Below, piece after piece: positions 26,885 through 38,679 of a DNA stretch of 64,000 nt. The notes beneath the pieces were generated by a model. It was given only the letters and a program-made list of their open reading frames with translations, ran no database searches and was not told the DNA's origin. Location of the stretch: positions 433,671,080 through 433,735,079 of the forward strand of contig CM068373.1 in NCBI GenBank assembly GCA_034769895.1. The letters run 5' to 3'. A program made the position numbers and the translations under genes. The DNA is from Magicicada septendecula. Taxonomy: Eukaryota; Arthropoda; Insecta; Hemiptera; Cicadidae. Within the stretch, counting starts at the first letter, position 1; each line of letters starts with the position of its first letter.

Positions 26885-27074
26885 ACTCCTGATAATCCTT
26901 ATTTCTCAGCTTATTACGCCTCCTTATTAGATCCAACATTTCCTGTGTCATCCACGGTTTCCGTGGTTCTACATATAAGCAGTTATGGAACATTAATCCC
27001 TTACTAATATTGTAACTTGTCACTTCAGTACAGTAATGAAACACTTTGAATGTTTTTATTTCATAACTAAACAT
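26879..27074 (-). pseudogene. RTE-like LINE, upstream part of the interrupted ORF2
   Basis: Minus-strand KPWMTQEMLDLIRRRN and KDYQEYK are the linker that precedes the reverse-transcriptase domain in RTE-like ORFs. The frame joins that of 2662-4211 exactly if the Polinton and one TCTTGT are removed. The LINE appears 5'-truncated a short way upstream of this segment. Confidence 0.85.
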
Positions 27075-27669
27075 ATACCTGTAAATTGCTAAACAGAGAT
27101 CTACTAAGTACAGATATTAAAGATTAAGACTGCCAGTTTGTGCAAGAAAATGTTTACCTAACGCGTTTTACGCAAAGCCAAGTTGGTTCCGTTGTATGAG
27201 ATATTCATCATATATTTCTAAGCACTTCAGAGATTTTTCATGAAGCATTCATGAGATATTTCTAAGCACTTCAGAGCTTAGAAAATAAATAAACGCCCAG
27301 GCGGAAAGCAGTTTAAAAAGATATTCAGTTTATGGTAATTTTGGTGAAGGTCTTGTTGGCAACGTGATAATGGCGTATCGATTTTAGTATTAGACGAGGA
27401 AAGCAAGCCCTTAGGGCGTTTTTTTAGGGGGTGTTTACAATGTGCCATTACTTCAACAACCTCTCATTACTACCCTGATTCCTCTGTACACCATATCACC
27501 GCAAGGTATGGTCTATGTTATAATGTTATCCTACATAACACAATGCTAACAGATATGTTTGATGTGATATTATCTATAGCACAAAACACTAATTTACGTA
27601 TTTAATAGATTTCCATTTTATTATATCAGTGGTTTCACCGTCATCATCTTTAAGGATTAAACCAAGGAA
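27075..27669. other. Intergenic DNA
   Basis: No gene seen. A short direct repeat, ATGAGATATT ... TTTCTAAGCACTTCAGAG, occurs twice at about 27199-27275. Confidence 0.5.
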
Positions 27670-27914
27670 TTGGTTTGTTCTGGTCTTGCACATGCAAAGT
27701 CCAGAGCTGTTTACTCTAGTGCTTCCTCGTACGTCCCACACATCTCCGTCCTTTCGGCTAATAGGTCTATAGTTGTTTGTTTGGGAATGCGGCAGTTCTT
27801 CCATTCACACCAATTCAGCAGATACTGGGCGATGCTGTCGAGTATACTCATAATAATTATTTCCCGCCGTATATCTGTGTGTCTTCTACGATCATGGAGA
27901 GTATGGGTATACAT
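27670..27914 (-). pseudogene. LINE 3'-end fragment (inverted)
   Basis: Minus-strand translation gives TLHDRRRHTDIRREIIIMSI and LDSIAQYLLNWCEWKNCRIPKQ, the same region as plus-strand 28310-28440 of the adjacent fragment. It is a decayed second copy in opposite orientation. Confidence 0.6.
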
Positions 27915-28514
27915 ATGTTAAATCGAACCTGCAAAGACTCTGGATTGCAAATATCCACACTTAAAACCAAGGTGATCGCTTTTTGTGGAACTGCTCCCAT
28001 ACAGGCAAAAATTGTTATAGACGGTACTGTCCTGGAACAAGTTAGCAATTTTGAATACCTGGGCTACATTGCGTCTTATAATGAAAGGAACGACGTTGTG
28101 AATACGTTGCGTAAGTTCAAACTTATGTGCGGGACCATCAGGCAAACCCTTAAGTCAGCAAGTAGAAGAACACGCCAAAAATTCTACAAAGTGATGGCTC
28201 TTCCTACACTTCTTTATGGGTCCGAGAATTGGACTTTAACGAAAGGCCAGGCCAGTCGCATCTAAGCGGCTGAAATGAGATTTCTCAGGCACGTGGCAGG
28301 GTATACTCTCCATAATCGTAGAAGAAACACATATGCACAGAAGGAACTGAATATTATGAGTATACTCGACAGGATCGCCCAGTGTCGGCTGTATTGGTGG
28401 GGACATCTTGACCGAATGGATGACTGCCGCATCCCCAAACAACTATGGAAATATAATCCGAGGGAATGGAGATATCTGACACGTCTGAGGAAGCGCTGGA
28501 GTGACAAGCTCTAA
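27915..28514 (+). pseudogene. LINE reverse-transcriptase C-terminal fragment
   Basis: Plus-strand frame with DSGLQISTLKTKVIAF, VLEQVSNFEYLGY, RRTRQKFYKVMALPTLLYGS and ENWTLTK. A stop at 28263-28265 follows, then AAEMRFLRHVAGYTLHNRRR and RLYWWGHLDRMDDCRIPKQ in the same frame. This is the thumb and tail of an insect non-LTR reverse transcriptase. 5'-truncated and inactive. Confidence 0.8.
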
Positions 28515-28529
28515 TATTTGCCTATTTGA

Positions 28530-28790
28530 GACCAGCACAAACCATCCTTGGAGAGTATACCCTGCCATGTGCCTGAGAAAACTCATTCCAGCCGTTTGAA
28601 GTGTGGGAAGGCCATCACCTTGTAGAATTTAAGGAGTGTTTCTTTATTTCTGACTTAAGAGTTCGCATGATGGTCACGGACATAAGGTTAAACTTATGCA
28701 AGTTATTCACAACGTCGTTGCGTATTATAAGATACACTGTAGCCCAGGTATTCAAAATTGCTAACTTGCTCTAGGGGAGTTAGCAATTTA
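28530..28790 (-). pseudogene. LINE 3' fragment, inverted relative to 28060-28310
   Basis: The sequence is the reverse complement of the adjoining LINE fragment with many changes (GAGAGTATACCCTGCCATGTG; CAACGTCGTTGCGTATTATAAGA). With 27915-28514 it forms an imperfect foldback. Confidence 0.65.
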
Positions 28791-28961
28791 ACTCCTGTAA
28801 GTTAATTTAGGTTGGTATAATAACAAACGCATTTTTTACTTCCATATTCCTTAAGGAATGGAAGTATGGTGATGGCAAAAAAAATCGTGTTCGAGATTAT
28901 TGCAGATTCTGATTCTACTACACTCAAAACATGAAAAAAAGTCGTTTTCCGAAAAGTGTCT

Positions 28962-29006
28962 GTGTGTGTGTGTGTGTCTGTCTGTCTGTGTGTCTGTGTG
29001 TCTATA
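28962..29006. repeat. GT/CTGT microsatellite
   Basis: GT repeats interrupted by CTGT units. Confidence 0.85.
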
Positions 29007-29018
29007 GATTTTTTTTTA

Positions 29019-29800
29019 TGGCAAACGATAACTGCCGCAAATTCAAACAGAATCAAATAATTTGTTGCATACAGCCCTGATTTGTAGAGTACTCACGACC
29101 TATTGTTTTTGGTGAAGATCGGTTGAGGGGAAGGGGTAGTTTACGAGCAACGGTTTTTTTTAATGAAGGGAAATTTTTTTTTGGCAAACGATAACAACCG
29201 CAAATTCAAACAGAATTAAATAATGTTTCGTATGCAGCCCTGAATTGTAGAGTTCTCAAGACATATTGTTTTTGGTGAAGATCGGTTGAGGGAAAGGGGT
29301 AGTTTACCTGCAACGTTTTTTTAACAAGGGTATTTCCTATGGCAAACGATAACAGCCGCAAATTCAAACAGAATAAAACGATTATTTGCATACAGACCTA
29401 AATTGTAGAGTTCTCAAGACCTATAGTTTTTGGTGAAGATCGGTTGAGGGAAAGGGGTAGTTTAACTGCAACGTTTTTTTAACAAGGGTATTTTCTATGG
29501 CAAACGATAACAGCCGCAAATTCAAACAGAATCAAATAATGTTTTGCATACAGCCCTGATTTATAGAGTACTCAAGACCTGTTGTTTTTGGTGAAGACCG
29601 ATTAAGGGGAAGGGGTAGTTTACCTGCAACGTTTTTTTATCAAGCGTATTTTCTATGGCAAAAGATAACAGCCGCAAATTCAAACAGAATCAAATAATAT
29701 TTTGCATACGTCCCTGAATTGTAGAGGTCTCAAGGACTTTCGATTTCGGTGAAGATCGGTTAAGGGGAAGGGGTAGTTTACCTGCAACCTTTTACGTTTT
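29019..29800. repeat. Five-copy ~160-bp tandem array
   Basis: Units start near 29019, 29183, 29340, 29497 and 29655. Each contains GGCAAACGATAACAGCCGCA, AATTCAAACAGAAT, TTGTTTTTGGTGAAGATCGG and GGGGTAGTTTACCTGCAACG. No coding capacity. Copies differ by scattered substitutions and small indels. Confidence 0.92.
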
Positions 29801-29957
29801 AACAAGAGTAAAGTACTTAAAAATTTATTTAAACTTTTTGAAACAATGGTAATTGTTAAAAATAAAATAATTTTGTTGCCAGGCAATAAAATTATAATTT
29901 TTTCATTTTAATGTAATATAATATTTTTCATTTAATACAGCAATAAAAAGGCAGGTA

Positions 29958-29958
29958 A

Positions 29959-30011
<53 letters not shown>
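29958..30011. repeat. CA microsatellite
   Basis: Uninterrupted CA dinucleotides. Confidence 0.95.
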
Positions 30012-30012
<1 letters not shown>

Positions 30013-30974
30013 TCACGTTATTTCTGGCCTCACTCATGTTTATTTTCTTACATTTGCACGCTTTTTAAATGGAAAGTGCCGAAACCCACACCAACATAAC
30101 GCGTGCAAGCCGAAAAAATGGACATCAATTTGCTTACTGGCGAAGCTAGTAGTTAATGAATGGGTAGGCAAAAATCTTAACTTAAATTTTTTTTAAGGAA
30201 TCACTAAAAGGACGGTGGTTCAAATCGGACGCTGAGGTAGAGTTTGCTGTAACCGAATGGTTCCACAAACAGCCGTAAGAATTTTACTAGCAGGGAATCT
30301 ACAGGTTAGCGCAACAGTGGAACTCATGTCTTAATGTTATTGGAGACTTCTTTTAAAATCGTTGAATAAAAAATGCTTTACGGCTCTATACGTGTTTCTA
30401 TTGAACAATCCTTGTATTAGTCATACACAATAATACAACTGATTGAACTTCAAATTTTTAAACTTGATTAGTTTCTATATATATATATATGTTTAATGTT
30501 ACAAATAATTCAAATAACAATCTTGATCATCTGTTAGTTCAGCGGAATAACAGTGACACTTTTAATAACCGCATAAAATAAACACTTAGAAACAACACAG
30601 GCGCTTTAACTTAACTGTTTGGACCACAGAAGTGAGGCATGCCTCAACGCTCTATGTGTACAGCGCGGGACAATCCCCCCTCCCTACACTTCCCTATCAC
30701 ACCACTACATTGCTTACATACGATGTATACAAAAAATGCTGAGGCAAGTTCAGGTTGCCTCATTCGCTTTAAACGAACTATGCCGAATCTCACCTGTCAC
30801 CATCTAGCGGTCGCTCAATAAAGCACGTTTCGGTTTAATAAATTTGACAGTCGCAGTAACAATGTATAATCTTTACGTTATGTAGTTCATACGTATTTAT
30901 AATTTTTATTCTACAGAATTTTTTAGGGTAGGGATTGCCTCAATTGCCTCCATGTAACTTCGCCACTGATATAT
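30012..30974. other. Intergenic DNA
   Basis: No gene recognised. Short open frames near 30620-30820 have no family signature and overlap one another in different frames. Confidence 0.4.
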
Positions 30975-31276
30975 ATATGTACAACGTTATCGGCAACAAA
31001 GAAGTAGTTTTTGTTAAAATTCCTTCCCGGGAATTTGGCCGTAGTCCAATGTTTTCTACAAAACCAGACATTTCGGCAATGCCATCGACTTCCATCATCA
31101 GTGAAAATCGAGTGCGATAAGGTGAGGTGGTATACGTTAGTGACCACAGTACTGTGGTTAAGGCTGAAGCAGTAAGTAGAAAGAAGTAGTTTCTATGGTA
31201 ATATTTCATTTCGAAAATGATTTTAAATATAAATCTTAGAATATGGAAGTCATGTATGGTTCTCCATACCGATATT
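30975..31276. repeat. Dispersed ~300-bp repeat, copy 1
   Basis: About 90% similar by eye to 36498-36803. Shared stretches include ACAACGTTATCGGCAACAAA-like sequence, TTCCTTCCCGGG, GACCACAGTACTGTGGTTAA and TATGGTTCTCCATACCGATA. On the minus strand it carries CTGATGATGG ... TTGCCGAAA, a hammerhead-like core. Confidence 0.85.
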
Positions 31277-33279
31277 TAATTACATATTTTTAATAATTAT
31301 ATCAACGACTGCCGATATATAAACATTAAAGTAAACACAAATTAACAAATGTTTGTTCGGTTTTAAAACAATAATTTACAGAATCCTAAATTCGTGTACA
31401 ACTTTGTTTTCATTCCGGCCGAGAAAAGAATTTCCCATCAGAGCGGCACGTTAATTAATGTACTAATTCACAGTGCCCGAGGATATAGAGCGAATTAGGA
31501 ACTGGCGGTACAGAAATAAAGGCACCACTTGGTTGGTTGTTGACTGAAAGGGAATGAGTGGATGAACGTAACGAGTTGTGTAGAATCAATTACTGTTGCG
31601 CTCTTTTCTACCTGCCTTTCTACTTATCGTATGTAAGCCGGAGGCAGTTTGTCGAAGGGTCGTGGTAATTCGGCAAGATGAGAATTTCTGCTCTTTATGA
31701 GCTGAATTAATAGAAAAGTACTTTTGTACTAGTGGAAAAGAAGACAACAAACTCTGGAGAAATTCAAAATGGCGGCTTTTGTTATACTATGTTAAGTAAA
31801 GGTAAACCTTTAGGCAATATTATTGACTGTTACCATTTTTTGCAATTACATTACAGACATTTTCAAAAATATTTATTTTATAAAATAATTTGGCTGTAAA
31901 TTCGTTTCAGTCTGCGTACGGACGCCCACATGCCATTTGTTAAACCACAAAACCAGACAAACTATTGGACAGCTATAAATATTTATTTATTTTGTTTATT
32001 TGATGCCGAGATATTTGATATCCATCACTATTCTTCCACTGATTGGTCAACTGAGTGGTGGCTATCTAAGTTGACATTTTTAAAGGTGATCAGTTTACCA
32101 GTGTACCCCCCATGTTTACGATATTTGTACTGCGGGTACACTGTAATACGTGAAAACAATATTTGAGCTTTGTTTTTATTTGTACAAACTCACACACTTC
32201 AGTGCATACAGCGGTGTAGTTTACTTTCCGCGGCATATTAATTTTTGTGTTTGACACATAATTATAAAATATCTAAAATGTACATCATATTACGCAAAAT
32301 TACTTTAACAATTATTTTATCTACAGAAAGTAAACTTTAGGCTGTACAGTTTGCAGGTAACACATTTTTTTAACGAGGGCAGGTAAACTAATTTGCTCTA
32401 CAAATGTCTGGGATCTGTAGGTCTGAGTACACTATAAAACCACATCGCTTTTCTCTTCTAGGTCACTAACCTGGAAGTTTTTGACTAGGACTAGGCCTAT
32501 TGTTCATCATCTCTAGGGCTCGCATCTGACTTTTTAGCATTCTATGTTGTATTATACAAATTTATCTTCTTTGCCCGAACAATCTCTTCTGCTAGGCGTG
32601 CCACACAGTTTCAGGTGTCCTCCCCTTAAAGTATCGCTTCAACGATGTCGCAGACGAAGAATGTATGGTTGGCATCGTCCGCAGCTCCCGGGTAGTACAG
32701 GTTCTTTGGTGACTCGGGCTTTCCAACTTTCTTCAGGTAAGATACAAAATACCCGTGTTCAGTATCAGGAATCACATTGGGTGTCAGGGAACATATTACT
32801 AACATAAAGAAAATCTTATTAGGTTTTACTGAATTACACATAAAAATTTTAATTTTTTGAAATACGCTTTTCAATTTTAAAAGCATTATCCGATAAAACT
32901 TGTTTGTGATTTTTCATTTGTTCTTAATGGCATAACAAACATGAGGCTTGTGGCAGCACAGTGGAAAAGATATTACGTTTTTCGGTTTCATTTCACTATA
33001 AAAATAAAACCCTCCAAAAAAACCATCCTGTGTAATGGAGATGTTAATAAGAATTTTAAAATATTTTTTGTGTTTTATTATAAAGCGGACTTAACTTTTT
33101 TTAAGCCGGAAAATAAACTAAAAGAGGAACTTTATTTTAATATACAACAGAATAATATCTTTAATTCTGTTAAACAGTATATTAACAAGCAGATAGAAGT
33201 GTAGGTTATGCTAAAATTCATAATCCATACAGTTATAATTTTCAGTTAATGCGTTTCTAATTAGAGACCCTAAAGGCTT
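31277..33279. other. Intergenic DNA
   Basis: Two kilobases with no gene I can support. Short open frames around 31930, 32544 and 32941 have no recognisable motifs. The last looks like low-complexity Lys/Phe sequence. Confidence 0.4.
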
Positions 33280-34110
33280 GTTCAAGGATTGAAGTGAGCA
33301 AACACGTCTTACTCGATGATGAATGAAGAGTAAAAGGGAAGGAGAACAATTAAGGTAATGTCTGAAATTAATTTTTGTTAATATTGCTTTGGAAACAGTG
33401 GGAACAAATATCACACTGGCTGTTAGTAAATACCAACCCTCATCAGTACAATCTAACTTTGTTGCAACCCCGTCTCATATTAACTCTGTTTCCGCATTAT
33501 ATTAATTACTTGGCAAGTATAATTTCCGCTTCTGTACGGTACATTATAACTCAAATTATATTCTCTTCCATCGAATACTATATATATACTAAAATACATC
33601 TGTGTTTGTCAATTATGGTAAGCCTATGTATATTTTGTGAAGGGTGTAAACGAAATGAAGAGTGTAATTTAGATAATTATTTCCTTGCAACTTTCTTATT
33701 TCTCAATTCTCTGTAGCAAATTCAGAATGTAATCGATAGTTTATAAAGCACGATATCTGCAAACAGTTCAGAAAATAATTATTTTCTAAATTTATTTTAA
33801 ATTTGTCTACCTTATTTTGATTCGATACCTCTGAGAAAATTTTACAAACCTATTTGAAAAGTTTTTCTGTTTTTTATTTCTTTATTGAAGTTTTGCTTTT
33901 AATTTCGTATTTCGCGATTGCAATCAATTTTCTTCAAAGGCGGTTTCAATTGATAAGTTGGATTATTAAATATATGTAGGCATATCAACGTGAACCTAAC
34001 TAGGTTTGTATTCCTGTATCGTCTTATCATGATCTGCATTTGTTTAATAGTTTTATTTCAGATACTGCCAGTACTTGTGAGATTAACTTTGTACGTTAGT
34101 AGAGAAAATT
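33280..34110. repeat. Dispersed non-coding repeat, copy 1
   Basis: Shares with 38680-39520 the order GATGATGAATGAAG, GAGAACAATTAAGGTAATGT, TCTGTTTCCGCAT-ATATTAATTACTT and GCAAGTATAATTTCCGCT, then GTTTGTCAATT-TGGTAAGCCTATGTATAT. Strongly diverged and non-coding. Confidence 0.8.
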
Positions 34111-34193
34111 TAATATTTATTGATTATAACACACTTATTCTAGCAGTATTATACGTTTAGCTTTAGCTTTACTAGCTTGTTTTAACACACTGA

Positions 34194-34735
34194 TACGAGG
34201 GCTTCTTTTTTCAACCTTCGGTGAGTTGGCAAACCTGGTTCTGTTGTCATAGCAACAATCTGATTGTTGATTAATGTTTTTGAGGTTTTGTTCTAACCTA
34301 TAACCACTGTTTTTATAGTTATTTTGTCTATTACTGTGGTGACGAGAGTTTAATTATGGCAACTACAATTGAAATTGCTTCCAAGTGTGAGATTCGGTCT
34401 GTTATTAGATTTCTTCAAGCAGAAGGTCATAGTGCTCCAGAAATTCATCGAATGTTGTGTAATGTGTATGGAGAAAATGTGATGAGTGATGGTTCAGTTC
34501 GGGAATGGTGTCGAAAATTTAAAGAAGGGTGAATTGATGTTCATGATGAAGGAGGGCAAGGAAGAAAGTCCGTGGCTACTGATGATGCTGTTGAAAGTGT
34601 AGACAGGATGGTTTGAGAGCGCCGTCGTTTCTCAATTACTAAACTTTCTGCTGATTTTCCTGAAATTTTTAGGTCTGCTCTTTATGGTATTCTTACTCAG
34701 AAGCTTGGGTATAGGAAACTCGATGCCCGGTGGCT
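34194..34735 (+). pseudogene. mariner transposon, 5' half with broken transposase
   Basis: An end-like CGAGGGCTTCTTTTTTCAACC is followed by an ATG at 34356 that opens a mariner N-terminal helix-turn-helix region (CEIRSVIRFLQAEGHSAPEI, VREWCRKFKEG). In-frame stops then interrupt EGGQGRKS and ERRRFSITKLSADFPEI. The copy breaks off at about 34735, where an inverted 3' fragment begins. Confidence 0.8.
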
Positions 34736-35275
34736 TCCCAAAGGAGGCACTTACCATAGCGAAGCACCAACTTTTCTATGCCGATGTTGTAGAATGTTCG
34801 CTCCTGAGTAGTCAGCCAATCTGCCACACTGGACTTTAACTCATCATTGGAGTCAAACCGCTGCCCACCTAACCACTTTTTCAAGTCAATGAACAAATGG
34901 TAGTCACTTGGTTTGACTTTGTGCCTCTTTGTCATAACGCTCCTTAAACGATAACGATGCACCCATTCTTCGAGTCTTGTGGACATCTGCAAAATATAAA
35001 ATGAACTAAGTATAATGCATTCAGATTATATTTAGTTTTGTTAATTTTATATTTTGCATTCAGATTATATTTAGTTTTTACAGACACTTGACCTTCTCTT
35101 AGCTCCTGCAACCCCCTCTCCATGGTCACACACCTCCCACATGTTCCAATACACGCCCTAAACAGATATCCACCAATACCCTACATCCTCTGTTTAGGTT
35201 TTCATTCATCTGTTTGACAATGGCTTAAAAAGTCGAAACACCTGTCAGAGTTAAATAAAATCTGTGAAACTTTCC
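34736..35275 (-). pseudogene. mariner transposase C-terminal fragment, inverted
   Basis: Minus-strand HKVKPSDYHLFIDLKKWLGG and RFDSNDELKSSVADWL are the C-terminal part of a mariner transposase, around the third catalytic Asp (PSDYHLF). It abuts the 5' half head-on in opposite orientation. The following non-coding sequence, CTGCAAAATATAAAATGAAC onward, is also repeated at 35781-36080. Confidence 0.8.
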
Positions 35276-35404
35276 AAGTGTTTATATATTTTTAAAAACG
35301 TTTCACCGAGTGCCCAACGAGTCATCAATTAATATCGTGAATTACTTTTAATATTCGATTTCCAAATTATCGTTGCTGTGTGGTCTAGAACATATATATT
35401 TTAA

Positions 35405-36080
35405 TGCGAGGGCTATTTGTTTTTCAACCTCCGATAGACCAAAAACAGACACATGAATGATATCAATAATTTTATTATATACAAAAGTTTCATATATATG
35501 TAAACTACTTTTCTACTTAGTCACCACCATTGTTGTTGAGGCACTTATCATAGCGAAGCACCAACTTTTCTATGCCGATGTTGTAGAATGTTCGCTCCTG
35601 AGTAGTCAGCCAATCTGCCACACTGGACTTTAACTCATCATTGGAGTCAAACCGCTGCCCACCTAACCACTTTTTCAAGTCAATGAACAAACGATAGTCA
35701 CTTGGTTTGACTTTGTGCCTCTTTGTCATAACGCTCCTTAAACGATAACGATGCACCCATTCTTCGAGTCTTGTGGACATCTGCAAAATATAAAATGAAC
35801 TAAGTATAATGCATTCAGATTATATTTAGTTTAGTTAATTTTATATTTTGCATTCAGATTATATTTAGTTTTTACAGACACTTGACCTTCTCTTAGCTCC
35901 TGCAACCCCCTCTTCATGGTCACACACCTCCCACTTGTTCCAATACACGCCCTAAACAGATGTCCACCACCACCATACATCCTCTGTTTAGGTTTTCATT
36001 CATCTGTTTGACAATGGCTTAAGAAGTCGAAACAGCTGTCAGAGTTAAATAAAAACTGTGAAACGTACCAAGTGTTTATA
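35405..36080 (-). pseudogene. mariner 3' end fragment, second copy
   Basis: Starts with an end-like CGAGGGCTATTTGTTTTTCAACC, then the same transposase C-terminus (PSDYRLFIDLKKWLGGQRF, LVLRYDKCLNNNGGD) and the same flank as 34990-35275. This shows that 34736-35275 and ~35530-36080 are a tandem duplication about 800 bp apart. Confidence 0.8.
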
Positions 36081-36497
36081 TATTTTTTTGAAACCTTTGT
36101 ATTAAAAGTAATTGTCATGTTGATGTACAAGAGCGCAATAAATGTGAAATACACTGGCACGTGCTACTGCTGATTATTACTTGCCATCACTTATTGCCGC
36201 ACATTACATTCGAAATGAAGACAGCCACAGAGATTTGGAGATTGCTTCAGTCGAAGCTGAATTTCGGCGAGTCTTCAAGCAGCATGAGAAACATTTGCTT
36301 AAACGCCATACTTTCAAGACGCTGCATCATCTCGATAATAGTGAATTTGTGAAGCCATTTTACATAGTCTAATGTATCACGTGACAGGAATTACAAACAA
36401 CAAAGTGATTAGTTTTTAGAAGAGTGCTCCATAGTATTCTCATCCTAAGATATAAATTGAAATTTATTATATCCTAAGATATAAGATAATTTGTATA
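36081..36497. other. Intergenic DNA
   Basis: No gene supported. Short overlapping open frames at 36161-36372 carry RHTFKTLHHL-type sequence without a recognised family. Confidence 0.4.
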
Positions 36498-36803
36498 TGT
36501 GTACTACGTTATCGGCAACAAAGTAGTAGTTTGTTGTTAAAATTCCTTCCCGGGCTGTTTGGCCGTAGTCCAATGGTTTCTGCAAAACCAGACGTTTCGG
36601 CAGTGCCGTCGACTGCCATCATCAGTGAAAATCGAGTGCGATAACGTGTGGTGGTATACCTTAGTGACCACAGTACTGTGGTTAAGGCTGAAGCAATAAG
36701 TGGAAAGAAGTAGTTTCTATGGAAACATTTCATTTCGTAAATGATTTTAAATATAAATCTTAGAACATGGAAGTCATGTATGGTTCTCCATACCGATATT
36801 TTA
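36498..36803. repeat. Dispersed ~300-bp repeat, copy 2
   Basis: Second copy of 30975-31276. The hammerhead-like core on the minus strand pairs better here: CTGATGAT, then GGCAG ... CTGCC, then GAAAC. Confidence 0.85.
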
Positions 36804-37410
36804 ATTTTGCGGTCAGGTTTTCAACGTGGTTGTTAACGTAGGCGAGTGTTATGAATTTTCTGGTGTTTTATATATTTTTTTCAGCTGTTTTCTTTTCGGA
36901 TTGTGTGTAGGAGTCTATCAAATAATGATCTGTCGCACCTGTTGACTGTGGCTAAGTATTAATTGTATTTTCCTCATCCTGATAGGCTTTTTATGATATC
37001 ACTGAGGAACACACAAAAACATGTGGAAACATCATTTTAAGTTAACAGACACAATCTAAGCCACACATATACTGTTTGAACATGTAACACAACGCACACA
37101 CAACGACGATCTTTCAACCATTTTAAACAACGGCGCTGCATCCACGCTAGAACTGACAGCGCTCCTAGCGGCCTCCTCTGACAAAACTTACAGCGAGCAA
37201 ACGCTAGCTAACTGAAACGTATACATTTTATAATAATTTTATTATTTAAGTGTGTTTATTAACAATTTTAGCGTTTCCTTCCGGAAAAGTGCTCAGAAAT
37301 TATTATTTTTACTCAAAGGAACCGTGGACAAAAAATTCTAAATATCACAAATGTTTCTGAAGCATATAATGAAAAAACTTAAATAGGAGCAAAGATATAT
37401 GAATATATAG
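36804..37410. other. Intergenic DNA
   Basis: No gene seen. The 37100-37210 part is less AT-rich (CTGACAGCGCTCCTAGCGGCC) without a recognised feature. Confidence 0.4.
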
Positions 37411-37970
37411 TGTTACGTAATGCGGGGAAAGTGTTACGTAATACGGAACGTTCTACAAGTTTATCGAATGTTCCAGTGGAATCCAGCTGTAATATATGTG
37501 CGTACGTGATTCTCAACGCATTAGCTAGACTGTGTAGAAGTCGCGCGGCAATACGCACTGTGTCAAGGCCGCAATAAATTAAGCTCTAATGTTTTCCATT
37601 ATTGTTGACGCGCAGTATGGAATATTCTGGTATTCCGGCGGGGTATAAATACAAGTGCACAGCGACCCTCAGTTCAGTTTGAGTTGTGAGTTATTGTCGG
37701 GCGATTACACAGAGCGTTTAAGTGGCGATTTACACAGGGCGGTTTGAAGTATTGTGGCGAAGTATTATGTGTTTTATAATCGTGCGATACTCTATTAGTG
37801 GACATTTTTATTTCGGGTGAACAATTTTTATTTGATTTGTTGTATGATACTATCTTGTTAATTACAAACTGTTTAATTTTGATAATTAAAGCTGGTGATT
37901 AGTGACTTAATTGGTGTCTTCTATTTTGTTTTCCACTGTACCATACGACGATCATTAGACCGTCATAACA
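37411..37970 (+). mobile_element. LTR (probable solo), Gypsy-like family
   Basis: Begins TGTTACG and ends CATAACA. Contains TATAAAT (37644-37650) and two overlapping TCAGT initiators (37669-37678) ~28 nt downstream, and an AT-rich 3' part with TTTTGTTTTCCACTGTACC. A related copy in opposite orientation lies at 48175-48655. No internal coding region adjoins, so it is likely a solo LTR. Exact ends and target duplication are not certain. Confidence 0.65.
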
Positions 37971-38679
37971 ATATATATGAACATGTAATTACAAATTCAA
38001 TAATAATAATTATTATTGAATAAATACGTGTACATTGTTATTACCACAAGTAATTATATTAATAGCAATAATAATAATTATTATTATAATTTGCTTGTTT
38101 AATAAGAAGTGGATATTTAATACAGTTTTTGTATAGCCTATAATAACAGCAATAATGAAAGTGAAATATAGCGCCTGTACTGGTCTCTGTTATTAAATTT
38201 CTGTAAAGTCGTATGTCAGCGAATTATTCTAACAAAGACGTATTATTTTACACGAATTTAAGAAATATTAAAACTTATTTTCTTTTTAAGTAACCTAATT
38301 ATTATGTGAAATATCATGTTCATTGTAAATGTGTTTTATAAAAATTATTAAATCGTTGTACAATAAAGGGTACAACAAGCTTTATCTTTGTATAATGTAA
38401 TGATTTTGAAAATTAATTTATGTTAATTTACAAAACTTGTAAAGTTCATAATGAGTCGTCGCCATGTTCCTGAACTTTTAACGTCAACGCAAGGAGTTAT
38501 CATAGAAATCGAAATAAAACAATGTAAAAAAATTTTATATAATTTCTTTTTTTCTAAGCATCCGCTTATAACCAGAACAGACAAGAAGGAACATAAAGTC
38601 ACACTAAGGCGTTTGCAATGCATTTGTGTGTTTTCATGTAGTGAAATGTTTTAGGTAATGTATTTTTTTGATAGTGATA
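37971..38679. other. AT-rich intergenic DNA
   Basis: AATAAT-type low-complexity sequence, no gene seen. Confidence 0.45.

Noticed and set aside
34693..34992. Intact mariner transposase gene
   Set aside because: Only C-terminal third present, in opposite orientation to a 5' half with stops.
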